Assembly: GCA_002344525.1 (NCBI GenBank)
Contig: DDTJ01000025.1
Location: 8,385-29,273 of the forward strand
DNA: 20,889 nucleotides
From: Akkermansiaceae bacterium UBA2367
GTDB lineage: Bacteria > Verrucomicrobiota > Verrucomicrobiia > Verrucomicrobiales > DEV007
Direction: 5' to 3'
Shown: positions 1-7,400 of the stretch, in pieces
Layout: every line of letters begins with the position of its first letter
Numbering within the stretch: position 1 is the stretch's first letter
Notes under the pieces: generated by a model
Database searches by the model: none
Told to the model about the DNA's origin: nothing
Seen by the model: the letters and a program-made list of their open reading frames with translations, nothing else
Program-made: the position numbers and the translations under genes

Positions 1-46
1 GACAGGAATGCCGGCCCTCCTTGGACCTTGCCGCCCCGCTACGACC

Positions 47-832
47 CTACTCGCGAGGAATCTCGAAGGGCAGTTCCACCGCCGTCTCCCTCGTCTTTCC
101 CCCGCCCTTCTCCAAATCCACGTTGAAGGGACGCGCCACGCTGTTGCCCGCGAGATCCTCAAGGCGGGGATCGACGCGGAGACGATAGCCCCCCGGACGC
201 CACGCCCGGACGGGAACGAGGCGGAATCCCGTCGCGTCCGGCTCGATCTCCGCCGCCAATCGACCGCCCTCCCCATCGACGACCGCGACCCGCTTCCGCA
301 GCGACTCGGGATCGAGGGCCTCGCCCGTTTCGATCCTGACAAACCCACCTGCAAAGACGACCCGCCACTGCGCCGGATCGGGTTGCGTTTCATCGACCGG
401 ACCTGCCACGAACCCATGCCGCACCGTCTCCCCTAGCGGCTCGCCCCGCTCGTCCCGCCACTTCCCTGAAATCTCCAGACGGTATCGCTTCCCCTCCTCC
501 AGCACGGGACCGATCTCGACGTTCAGATTCACACCCGGCTTCTGGCGTCCGGGATGGAACCAGAGGGTCAGGCGGGTGAAGGTCTCGTCCCACAGCTCGA
601 CCTCGCGGAAGGGCTCGGGCACCTCCGCGACTTCCCCTCCCCCATCGTCGGTCTCGACGAGGCGGAGATGGCGGAAGACCTCGCCCCGCTCCATCGGACC
701 GGGGAAATGGAGGTAGAACTTGAGATGGTTCGCCGGGACGACGCCGACGGACGGCTCGACGCGCACTTCGCCGCCTCCCGCGAGCGCCGCCGCGAAGGCC
801 ACGCAAGCCGCGACTGTGGCCGCGCCCCTCAC
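47..832 (-). CDS. Exported protein of unknown function with C-terminal Ig-like motif
   Basis: A 261-residue protein starting with GTG; the stop is TAG. Residues 1-20 form a short hydrophobic stretch rich in Ala and Val that reads as a signal peptide ending near AGG, so the protein is probably exported. The body is mostly predicted beta strand. The C-terminal part has a YRLRVDPRLEDLAGNSVARPF stretch typical of bacterial Ig-like (SbsA/Big_5) domains, and an earlier segment (about residues 30-160) has the same build. No catalytic motif is visible. The GTG start overlaps the stop of the upstream gene by four bases (GTGA at 829-832), so the two are almost certainly co-transcribed and translationally coupled. 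I recall similar proteins as conserved hypotheticals in Planctomycetota and Verrucomicrobiota. A role as a surface or periplasmic binding partner of the upstream protein is inference only. Confidence 0.8.
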   Translation of the reverse strand: MRGAATVAACVAFAAALAGGGEVRVEPSVGVVPANHLKFYLHFPGPMERGEVFRHLRLVETDDGGGEVAEVPEPFREVELWDETFTRLTLWFHPGRQKPGVNLNVEIGPVLEEGKRYRLEISGKWRDERGEPLGETVRHGFVAGPVDETQPDPAQWRVVFAGGFVRIETGEALDPESLRKRVAVVDGEGGRLAAEIEPDATGFRLVPVRAWRPGGYRLRVDPRLEDLAGNSVARPFNVDLEKGGGKTRETAVELPFEIPRE

Positions 833-1983
833 GGCAGCGAGACGAGTTCGACCGCGTGTGGCACGTCCTCCTTCGACGGATCGGTCTCGCGCATCACGAC
901 GACCTCGGCGTTCTCAAGCTGGCTCACGATCACCGCGCCGAAAAGCTCCTCGACCATCTCGATGCCCTTCGCATCCGGCCCGCTCGGGGCGTTGACGTCG
1001 CGGCGGGCCGCCTTTTCGTTCGTGTTCTCGGGCGAGTCGGCGTCGAGATAGGTCAGCTTGACCCGCGCCGCCCAGTATTTGCTGGGGCCGAATAGGCTCT
1101 CCTTGAAGCGCTGCGTGTTCGTCACGAGCCATTCCTCGCCGTCCTTCTTGTAGATGAGCATGTCGCGGGGGCGGTTGCCGCTGCCGAGCTCGACCACGCT
1201 AGTGCCCTTGATCTTCGCGCCGTTCTCCAGCCCTCGGATGGGGAACTTCGCGATGGGCGTACAGGCGAAGGCGCCGACGACGTAGAATTCGCCGTCCTCC
1301 TCCCAAGGGATGAAGCTCTGGATGGGGGCCTTCGTCTCCCACTTGTTGTGCGCGACATGGAAGGTCTCGGCGGAGAAGTAGCGGGCGTTCACCCCGTTCT
1401 CCAGTGGCGCGGGGATCTCGTAGATCTTGTTCGCGAACTCCTCCGAGGACTGCCCTGCGACGATCACCGCGTCGCCGCCCCAAGCGAGGTCGGTGATGTT
1501 GCGCAGTTGCGCGTTCTCCTCCGAGGGCAGGGTCATGCGCACATGGGCGGCGGAGTCGAGCGGCACCCGGCTGGCGATGCCGTCGGCGGAGAGCGAGAGG
1601 AGGAGGGGCTGGTTGCCGGGCCGTCCCGTCGCCGAGAAGTAGATGCGGCCCGAGGCCGGGTTCACCGCCATGTCGACGACGAGGAGGCTTTCCACGCCCG
1701 CCGCCTTCGCGAGGACGGACTCGATGTCGTCGACGCGCTTCGCCAATTTCTCGACGGGTCCGGCGTCGCCCGTGTCGATCGCGACGACGGAGGTGCTGCG
1801 CGGGTCGGAGACCAGGAGCATCCCCGCCGGGCCGAAGGCGATCTTGCCCACGGAGGCGAGTTCGACCTTTCCGGTCGCGGGTTCCTTGAAAAAGGAGGAC
1901 GCCGATTTGGACTCGGCGCGGAGCGTGTCCGTGGCGAAGAGGGCCAAGAGGGTGCAGAGCGGGAGCAAAGAGGGTTGGTTCAT
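829..1983 (-). CDS. Exported beta-propeller-like protein of unknown function
   Basis: A 384-residue protein with an N-terminal signal peptide (MNQPSLLPLCTLLALFATDT then LRAES; cleavage probably after LRA). The body contains repeated strand motifs such as GMLLVSDPRSTSVVAID, DMAVNPASGRIYFSATG and DLAWGGDAVIVAGQS, which resemble blades of an NHL/YncE-type beta-propeller. I see no catalytic motif, and no c-type heme motif. It is the first gene of a two-gene unit: its TGA overlaps the GTG of the next gene. No Shine-Dalgarno sequence precedes its ATG. A -10-like hexamer (TAAGTT, 1991-1996 on the minus strand) lies 7 bases before the start, with a weak -35 (TGGCCA, 2014-2019) at 17 bases, so the mRNA may be leaderless. 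The propeller call is from sequence texture, not from an alignment. Confidence 0.8.
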   Translation of the reverse strand: MNQPSLLPLCTLLALFATDTLRAESKSASSFFKEPATGKVELASVGKIAFGPAGMLLVSDPRSTSVVAIDTGDAGPVEKLAKRVDDIESVLAKAAGVESLLVVDMAVNPASGRIYFSATGRPGNQPLLLSLSADGIASRVPLDSAAHVRMTLPSEENAQLRNITDLAWGGDAVIVAGQSSEEFANKIYEIPAPLENGVNARYFSAETFHVAHNKWETKAPIQSFIPWEEDGEFYVVGAFACTPIAKFPIRGLENGAKIKGTSVVELGSGNRPRDMLIYKKDGEEWLVTNTQRFKESLFGPSKYWAARVKLTYLDADSPENTNEKAARRDVNAPSGPDAKGIEMVEELFGAVIVSQLENAEVVVMRETDPSKEDVPHAVELVSLP

Positions 1984-2279
1984 GGGGCAGAACTTACCAG
2001 ATTCGGCCCCCCGTGGCCATCTTCTTTTCCTCCACCTCGCTACACCCGCACCAGCAGGGCTTACGCATGGAATGTGAGCACAGCGGGCGACGGTGCTCGT
2101 ACGTAGAGAAGTTCGTGAGATCTTCTCCCCGCCGAAGCCCGAGGGATGCTCGTCGAAATTCTCACGAATTTCGCTACAAGGCTCCGTTCTCGCGGTACCT
2201 CCCTTTTCTATCGTCTGATGCGATTTCCAGAAATTCAGGACTCGCAGTCTTTTCTACGACGATTCATGCGCAAGCCCCG
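1984..2279. other. Intergenic leader region with overlapping inverted repeats
   Basis: This 296-base gap between the ROK gene and the exported pair is less GC-rich than its flanks and holds no convincing gene. It contains three small inverted repeats: GAGAAG/CTTCTC (2106-2111 and 2122-2127), TTCGTGAG/CTCACGAA (2112-2119 and 2161-2168) and CGAAATT/AATTTCG (2154-2160 and 2167-2173). The last two share bases, so they could not both form. On the minus strand a nine-codon mini-ORF (2020 to 1994) follows a good GGAGG. No T-run terminator for the ROK operon is visible. Confidence 0.4.
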
Positions 2280-3209
2280 CTACACCAGCGCGGCGGCCAT
2301 GGCCGAGCTGCCGAGGATGCCAGCGGTGTTCCCGAACCGGGCCGGGACGAGGCGGAGATGGTCGAAGCACTCGGCGGTGAGGGAATTCCGCAGCGTTTCC
2401 CGGAGCGGGTCGAAGAGCAGGTCGCCCGCCTCGGAAACGCCACCCCCGACGACGATGGCCTCGGGGTTGAGGAGGTAGACCACGCTCATGAGGCAGCAGC
2501 CGAGGCATTCGGCGACGCGCCGCCACACTTCGAGGGCGATGGGGTCGCCCGCTTTCGCCGCCGTCGAGAGGGTCTCGGGATCGAGGGGCGAAGGGGCGGG
2601 CACTCCCCGCTCCAAGTAGAGGGCCTCGGCCATTTCGGCGATCTGGCGGTTGCCGATGTAGCGTTCGAGGGCACCGATGTTTCCGTAGGGACCGGGCACG
2701 CCGTGCAGGTCGATGCTCATCTGCCCGATCTCGCCGGCGGCGTAGGCGGCTCCGCGAAACAACTCGCCTTCGAGGATGAGGCCGCCGCCCACTCCGGTGC
2801 CGAGGGTCACGCAGACGGCGTGTCGGCAGCCTTTCGCCGCGCCGAACTTCCATTCGGCGTAGGCCATGCAGTTCGCGTCGTTCTCGACCACGGTGGGTAG
2901 ACCGATCCTCTCCGCGAGGATGTCGCGCAGGGGCACCGCCGTCCAGCCTTTCACGTTGGTAAGGTTGTAGGTCATCCCGGTGGCGAAGTTCACCCCGCCG
3001 GGGACGCCGACGCCGACGGCGGCGATGCCGGGATGGGCGTGGCGGATTTCGGCGACGACCTCGGCGATGCGGTCGATGAGGAGGTCGGGATGGTCGAAGC
3101 CCTGCGTGGGGATGCGGAGGATGTCGCCGAGCAGGGTCTCGCCCGCGACGGCGGCAAGCTTGACCGAGGTGCCGCCGAAATCGACGCCGATGACCGGGGT
3201 TTCTGTCAT
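2280..3209 (-). CDS. ROK-family sugar kinase (glucokinase-like), lacking zinc site
   Basis: A 309-residue cytoplasmic kinase that should transfer phosphate from ATP to a hexose or N-acetyl amino sugar. The phosphate-1 motif DFGGTSVK is at residues 10-17, the catalytic ENDAN at 109-113 (Asp111 is the expected base) and the phosphate-2 motif GTGVGGG at 137-143. Length is normal for ROK glucokinases. It departs from the family at the zinc site: the usual GEIGH His is Gln163, and the CxCGxxGCxE motif reads GPYGNIGALE (173-182), so the His and all three Cys ligands are missing. There is no N-terminal HTH, so it is a kinase rather than an NagC-type repressor. Its ATG overlaps the coaX stop (ATGA, 3206-3209), implying co-translation. 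The substrate cannot be told; glucokinase is the default guess. Confidence 0.9.
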   Translation of the reverse strand: MTETPVIGVDFGGTSVKLAAVAGETLLGDILRIPTQGFDHPDLLIDRIAEVVAEIRHAHPGIAAVGVGVPGGVNFATGMTYNLTNVKGWTAVPLRDILAERIGLPTVVENDANCMAYAEWKFGAAKGCRHAVCVTLGTGVGGGLILEGELFRGAAYAAGEIGQMSIDLHGVPGPYGNIGALERYIGNRQIAEMAEALYLERGVPAPSPLDPETLSTAAKAGDPIALEVWRRVAECLGCCLMSVVYLLNPEAIVVGGGVSEAGDLLFDPLRETLRNSLTAECFDHLRLVPARFGNTAGILGSSAMAAALV

Positions 3210-3958
3210 ATGGGGAAATTCAGGTTCGCGACGCGGAGGAGTCCGCGCAAGGTCAGATGGGGGTCGACCGACTCGATGGCCGACAGGTTGCCGGCTATCA
3301 AAGCCGCGTATCCCCCGGTGGCAATCGTTTTCGGCGCGGCCCCCAACTCCTCGGCGATGCGGGCGAGGATCTCGAGGACGAGGCCGCGGTAGCCGTGGTA
3401 GGCGCCCGACTGCATCGCGTGGACGGTCGATCTCCCGATGGCCGAGGGTGGGCGGGCGATCTCGATCTCGGGGAGCAGGGCGGTGCGCTCGTGCAGATAG
3501 TGGCGCATCGCGTCGAGGCCGGGGGCGATGATCCCGCCGAGGTAGGCGGGGCGCGTGTCGATGATGTCGAAGGTCACGGCGGTGCCGAAATCGACGACGA
3601 CGACGGGCGTCTCCGGGCGGCTCTCGGCCACGGCGGCGGCGTTGGCGAGGCGATCAGCTCCGACTTTCGAGGGATCGGGGAAATCGACCTCGACCCCGAG
3701 CTCGACGCGGTGGGTGAGCTCGACGAGGGGGCGGCCCGATTGCGCGGCGACGAGGGCGGGGACGTTCGCAGGGACGACGGAGGCGAGCACGACGCGCTCG
3801 TAGTCCCATCCGTCGAGGAGTTCCCGCACCGCATCGACAGTGACCTCCCGCGAGGGCATGACGCGATGGTCGAGGAGTCCGTCGCGCGTCGCGAGGGCGA
3901 ACTTGGTGCGCGTGTTGTTGTTGTTGACGAGAAGGAACTCGGCTTGGCGGGGAGGCAT
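3206..3958 (-). CDS. coaX: Type III pantothenate kinase
   Basis: A 250-residue CoaX-type kinase for the first step of coenzyme A synthesis, phosphorylating pantothenate. Family motifs are in order: GADRLANA from residue 100, DFGTAVTFD at 123-131, GGIIAPG at 141-147, then a TALLPEIE segment, the QSGAYHG segment and a C-terminal ATGG. The first motif is unusual: the N-terminal DxGNT reads NNNNT (12-16), so the Asp that normally contacts phosphate or metal is Asn. The codons there are a run of four AAC triplets. The remaining motifs are intact. It overlaps the ROK gene by four bases and lies 34 bases after a small membrane-anchored gene. No other pantothenate kinase is visible in the window, so it cannot be judged whether this copy is the only one. 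Confidence 0.9.
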   Translation of the reverse strand: MPPRQAEFLLVNNNNTRTKFALATRDGLLDHRVMPSREVTVDAVRELLDGWDYERVVLASVVPANVPALVAAQSGRPLVELTHRVELGVEVDFPDPSKVGADRLANAAAVAESRPETPVVVVDFGTAVTFDIIDTRPAYLGGIIAPGLDAMRHYLHERTALLPEIEIARPPSAIGRSTVHAMQSGAYHGYRGLVLEILARIAEELGAAPKTIATGGYAALIAGNLSAIESVDPHLTLRGLLRVANLNFPI

Positions 3959-3992
3959 CGGTGGGCGGCTTCGGACTTTGGATTTCAGACGA

Positions 3993-4472
3993 TCAGGGCA
4001 GTTCGACCGGGATCGTCTCTCCCCCCACTCGCACCGCGAGGGATTCGGCGGGGCGTGCGAGCCACCAGCGCAGGGTCGCGAGCGAGTCCTCTTCGGCGGA
4101 GAGGGCGACCGGCTCCCTGAAAGGCTCGAAAAAGAGGCTCACCGGCTCTCCCGCTCCCGTGGTCGCGGACACGTTCGCCTCGTCGAGAACCAGATCCCCG
4201 CCAGTGGGGGAGCGGCCTTCCAAAACCGTTTCGACGATGAGGCCGTCCGACGACGACTCGACGCGCACCTCTCGCAGGGAGACGGCGGCCCTTTCCGGCT
4301 CCGGGATGGGCGGCGTCTCCACGAGAGATGGGCCGGGATCGGACCGCGACACCGGGGCGGCGCCTCCGCCTGGCTGCTTCGCCTCGGGCCGGATCGCGAA
4401 GGCGACAAGGGCCGCGACGACGGCGAGGAGCAACCACACTTCGAAGCGTTTGAAGACGACGAGGAAGGGCAT
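3993..4472 (-). CDS. Small membrane-anchored protein of unknown function
   Basis: A 159-residue protein with one predicted N-terminal transmembrane helix (about residues 12-26, EVWLLLAVVAALVAF) after a short basic start, placing the rest in the periplasm. A low-complexity Pro/Gly/Ala linker (30-60) leads to a strand-rich C-terminal domain of about 100 residues ending with two repeated-looking SLFFEPFREPVAL and SLAVRVGGETIPVELP stretches. I do not recognise the family. The ATG begins six bases after the stop of the MCE-domain gene, so the two are probably translated from one mRNA and could work at the same membrane site; that link is inference. The single anchor and small size would fit an accessory subunit. 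Confidence 0.75.
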   Translation of the reverse strand: MPFLVVFKRFEVWLLLAVVAALVAFAIRPEAKQPGGGAAPVSRSDPGPSLVETPPIPEPERAAVSLREVRVESSSDGLIVETVLEGRSPTGGDLVLDEANVSATTGAGEPVSLFFEPFREPVALSAEEDSLATLRWWLARPAESLAVRVGGETIPVELP

Positions 4473-4478
4473 GGCAAT

Positions 4479-5513
4479 TCAAGGCTGTCGGCGCGGGCCG
4501 ATGCGTGGCGCGGGAGTCCCGGATCTCGGCGAGTCCGACGAGTCGCCCCGGATCAATCCGCCCTCCCGGGGGTAGAGGAGAATGCCGTGGCGGCTCAGCT
4601 TGCTGATGAAGTTCGCGAAATCCCGCTTCAGCACCGGGTCCTTGAGGAACGCGGCGGCGAGCCCGTTACCGTGCTCGAACTCGTCGAGCAGGGCTTTGGC
4701 CTCGGCGAGGGTTTTGCGGAGGTCGTCGAGGGTGCCGTCGAACTCCTCCAGCACCGGCCTCGTCGCGGCGAGCGTGGCGGTCAGTTCCGAAACGCCTTGA
4801 TCGATCCCCCCGAAGCTCGTTTTCGCCGTCGCCGCCGCCTCGCCCAGCCCGCCGACCGCCTCGCGGGTCTCGGCGAGGAGCGGTGCGGCCTGTTCGGAGG
4901 CGGCGCGGAGGTTCGTCGCCGCCGTTTTCATCTCGGCGAGGAGGGTGCCCAGATTCGCGAGGTTCTCGTCGGTGAGCAGACTACCTTCGAGCTTGCCCGC
5001 GAGACTCCCGATCTGGTCGGCGGTGAGGCGCATCTGGAGGGCGGCGGCGGCCACCCCGTCGAGGGTCTCATCGGCCTCGTCCGCGAGATCGGCGAAGCTG
5101 CTGGCCGGCGCGGCGACGAGGCGGTGGCCTTCGGGCAAAAATTCTCCAGTGGGCCGCTCCGGCGGGAGAATGCGCACGTAGCTGTCCCCCATGAGACCGC
5201 TCGTCCCCACCTTCACGACGGACCCGGCCGGGATGCGGTTGCCGGGGAAGATTTCGAGAGGGATGGAGAGGATGACGAAATCATCGCCGAGCGACGGATC
5301 GCCGGAGACCCGCCCGATATCGACCCCGCCGAGCCGCACCGGCACCCCCGCGCGGATTCCGGTGGCGTCCTTCACCTCCACGGTGATCGGGTATCCGCCC
5401 GAGGGGAGGAGGCGCGACTGGCTGAAGCGCAGGATCAGGCCGCCTGCGACGGCGATACCGATCAGGAGGAAAAGGCCGACGGAGATCTCGGCGCGATGGG
5501 AGGAAAGGGGCAT
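4479..5513 (-). CDS. MCE/MlaD-family membrane-anchored lipid-transport protein
   Basis: A 344-residue protein. I start it at the ATG at 5513 because an N-terminal anchor follows at once (EISVGLFLLIGIAVAGGLIL, about residues 9-28) and the longer reading from 5594 would overlap the upstream gene. An MCE domain follows at about 38-115, with the family pattern YPITVEVKDATGIRAGVPVR, then VRLGGVDIGRV and a SGLMGDSYVRIL stretch. The remaining 200 residues are helical and rich in Ala, Leu and Glu, as in MlaD/PqiB-like proteins that form hexameric or needle-like lipid channels across the periplasm. The matching ATPase (MlaF-like) and permease (MlaE-like) genes are not in this window. It is followed six bases later by a small membrane-anchored gene. 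Confidence 0.87.
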   Translation of the reverse strand: MPLSSHRAEISVGLFLLIGIAVAGGLILRFSQSRLLPSGGYPITVEVKDATGIRAGVPVRLGGVDIGRVSGDPSLGDDFVILSIPLEIFPGNRIPAGSVVKVGTSGLMGDSYVRILPPERPTGEFLPEGHRLVAAPASSFADLADEADETLDGVAAAALQMRLTADQIGSLAGKLEGSLLTDENLANLGTLLAEMKTAATNLRAASEQAAPLLAETREAVGGLGEAAATAKTSFGGIDQGVSELTATLAATRPVLEEFDGTLDDLRKTLAEAKALLDEFEHGNGLAAAFLKDPVLKRDFANFISKLSRHGILLYPREGGLIRGDSSDSPRSGTPAPRIGPRRQP

Positions 5514-5586
5514 CGGAGGCGTGGCGGAATTATCGCCGCGAATTCCCCGCGCGGCAACTCTCGCCATTGCTGACACCCAAAGCCCG

Positions 5587-6951
5587 TCACGCATCCAGCG
5601 ACCAGCCCTCGCGGTAGTCGCGCTTGAGAAAGCGCTCCGCCTCGGGGGCGTTGGGGAATTTCATCGCCTTGGCGTCCCATTTCAGCTTCTTCCCGGCGCG
5701 GTAGGCGACGTTGCCGAGGTGGTTCGCCTCGGTGAGCGGCCCGGAATAGCCGAAATGGCAGAGCGGCTGCGGCCCTTCGCCCCGGCAGGCGAGGAACCAC
5801 TCGGCCTGCTGTCCGGGTGAGGGGGCGATGTAGGGCTCGGGAGCCTTGAAATCCTTGAACTTCTCCTCGGGCAGCAGGACGTGCTTGCCGTAGTCGGCCA
5901 ACAGCATGCCGTCGTCGCCGACGAAAAGGGTACCATCGCCCCATTGCGGGATTTTGCCCTCGCGCCACTGCGGCGGCTTGAACGATCCCTGATACCAAGT
6001 CAGCTCGACCGGGGGCAGTCCGCCGCGCTGGCCGTAGGTGTATTTCACCGCCATCGAGGCCGGGGCGATGTCGGGATGCGGCTCCGGTCCGGCGACGGGC
6101 TCGATGGTCAGCGGAGCGTCGAGCTTCAGCGCCCACCAAGGCAGGTCGTTGCGGTGGCTGCCTAGGTCGGACATAGTGCCGTTGCCGAAGTCCCACCAGC
6201 GATACCAGCGCGGTCCGGGGAAGTAGAATTCGTGGAAATCCCGGTAAGGTGCGGGGCCGATCCAGAGATCCCAGTCGAGGCCCTCGGGCACGGTCATGCC
6301 CTGCTTCGGCGTGTCGGGGGTGTAGATGATGTCCTTGTGCTTCTCCGCCTCCTCCTGCGTCTGCCAGCCCCAAGCCCGGCTCACCCAGGAGTGGACCTCG
6401 CGCACGGGACCGATCACGCCGCTCTCGACCAGCTCGACGACGCGGCGGTAGTTCTCGCTCGCGTGGATCTGCGTGCCCATCTGCGTGACCAGCTCGGGAC
6501 GCGCCGCCGCCGTTTCGAGAATGCGGCGGCACTCGAAGACGTCGCGGGTCAGCGGTTTCTCGCTATAGACGTGCTTGCCGGCACGGAGGGCCGGGAGGAT
6601 GGCGAAGGCGTGGGTGTGCTCCGTCGAGGAGACGAGCACCGCGTCGATGTCGTCGAGCCTGCCCGCGAACACCTCGCGGAAGTCGCGGTGGCTCCGCGCC
6701 TTCGGGGCTTGCTGGAGGGCCGTGCCGAGATGGTGCTCGTTCACATCGACGAGGGAGACGATGTCCGCTTTCGCGTCGAGTGAGGCCTTGAGCTGGGCGC
6801 TGCCGCGTCCACCGACGCCGATCAGGGCGACGCCGATCCGGGAGTTCGGCGACTGGCAGCGGGTGATCGCGGGGAAACCGAGGACGGAGGCCCCGGCGGC
6901 AAGTCCGGAGGATTTCAGGAAGCGGCGACGGTCGGAAAGGATGGGGGACAT
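5587..6951 (-). CDS. Tat-exported Gfo/Idh/MocA-family oxidoreductase
   Basis: A 454-residue protein taken to start at the ATG at 6951, because a twin-arginine signal follows (RRRFLKSS at residues 8-15, then a hydrophobic stretch to about 30). The Rossmann motif GVGGRG is at 45-50 and the family EKP signature at 131-133, with the usual C-terminal alpha/beta domain. Such enzymes use NAD(P)(H) to oxidise or reduce sugars, inositols or related polyols. Tat export suggests the protein folds with bound cofactor before crossing the membrane, a pattern I recall as very common in Verrucomicrobiota and Planctomycetota. The substrate cannot be read from sequence. A -10-like TACCTT (plus-strand 6958-6963) ends six bases before the ATG. 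It is the first gene of a possible five-gene run ending at 2280, with a 73-base gap before the MCE gene. Confidence 0.92.
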   Translation of the reverse strand: MSPILSDRRRFLKSSGLAAGASVLGFPAITRCQSPNSRIGVALIGVGGRGSAQLKASLDAKADIVSLVDVNEHHLGTALQQAPKARSHRDFREVFAGRLDDIDAVLVSSTEHTHAFAILPALRAGKHVYSEKPLTRDVFECRRILETAAARPELVTQMGTQIHASENYRRVVELVESGVIGPVREVHSWVSRAWGWQTQEEAEKHKDIIYTPDTPKQGMTVPEGLDWDLWIGPAPYRDFHEFYFPGPRWYRWWDFGNGTMSDLGSHRNDLPWWALKLDAPLTIEPVAGPEPHPDIAPASMAVKYTYGQRGGLPPVELTWYQGSFKPPQWREGKIPQWGDGTLFVGDDGMLLADYGKHVLLPEEKFKDFKAPEPYIAPSPGQQAEWFLACRGEGPQPLCHFGYSGPLTEANHLGNVAYRAGKKLKWDAKAMKFPNAPEAERFLKRDYREGWSLDA

Positions 6952-7400
6952 GGCAGGAAGGTAGCGGAGCAATACGGTTTCGAGAAGCCGAAAGCGCGTT
7001 TTTCCGGTCACGGGATGACGGGAGGGACGGCGATTTTGGCGGGCCTTTGGGTGGAAGCGGAAGAGGTCACGCCTTCCAAGAACTGCCCATCTGCGAAAAT
7101 CTGCGGGCAATTTGCGGCCATCTGCGTCCCCAAAAAGAATGGAGAACGCAGATTTCCATGGATGAAACGCGGATTTTCGCAGATGGAGGAGCCTTCGCGG
7201 GCTCCTTCGCCGTGCCTTGCCGCATGATCCTCATGAAATTCGCAACCGCGACATAAACAACGGATCTATGGAAATTCTAATTTATTGAATTGCTTTATCA
7301 TCAACCTCTGCAATCTTTTATTTGAATTCCGCTCCCGACATCCTTCTTTCCCTTGACCCCCTTCACAGGAAAGACACGTTCCCACAACCCCCTCGTTTCC
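6952..7400. other. Gene-free intergenic region
   Basis: This 449-base stretch lies between divergently transcribed genes and probably carries both promoters. It is AT-richer around 7100-7390. It includes the palindromic element described at 7087-7186 and, from 7265 to 7330, an AT-rich block. The short reading frames inside it have no family features and are built largely from the palindrome, so I do not call a gene. Confidence 0.5.
7087..7186. repeat. Long imperfect palindrome built from ATCTGCG words
   Basis: The outer arms CCATCTGCGAAAATC (7087-7101) and GATTTTCGCAGATGG (7172-7186) are perfectly complementary over 15 bases. An inner pair TCTGCGT/ACGCAGA (7121-7127 and 7146-7152) lies within the same symmetry. 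The word TCTGCG or a near variant occurs several times. This is the build of a dispersed intergenic repeat (REP- or MITE-like). The other copies needed to prove that are not in the window. Confidence 0.6.

Noticed and set aside
2146..2478. A 110-codon plus-strand frame starting in the AT-richer gap
   Set aside because: More than half lies antisense to the ROK gene, and the product has no motif.
3840..5573. A 577-codon plus-strand frame over the MCE and neighbouring genes
   Set aside because: It runs antisense to three genes with clear membrane or catalytic motifs and shows none of its own.
4479..5594. Longer start at 5594 for the MCE protein
   Set aside because: It overlaps the oxidoreductase stop by eight bases and places 27 unrelated residues before the transmembrane anchor.
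5587..7110. Longer start at 7110 for the oxidoreductase
   Set aside because: The Tat signal begins at the ATG at 6951. The extra 53 residues are Arg-rich with no domain and would put the signal inside the protein.
7015..7227. A 70-codon plus-strand frame upstream of the porin gene
   Set aside because: It runs through the palindrome at 7087-7186, has no family features, and similar frames occur by chance in repeats.
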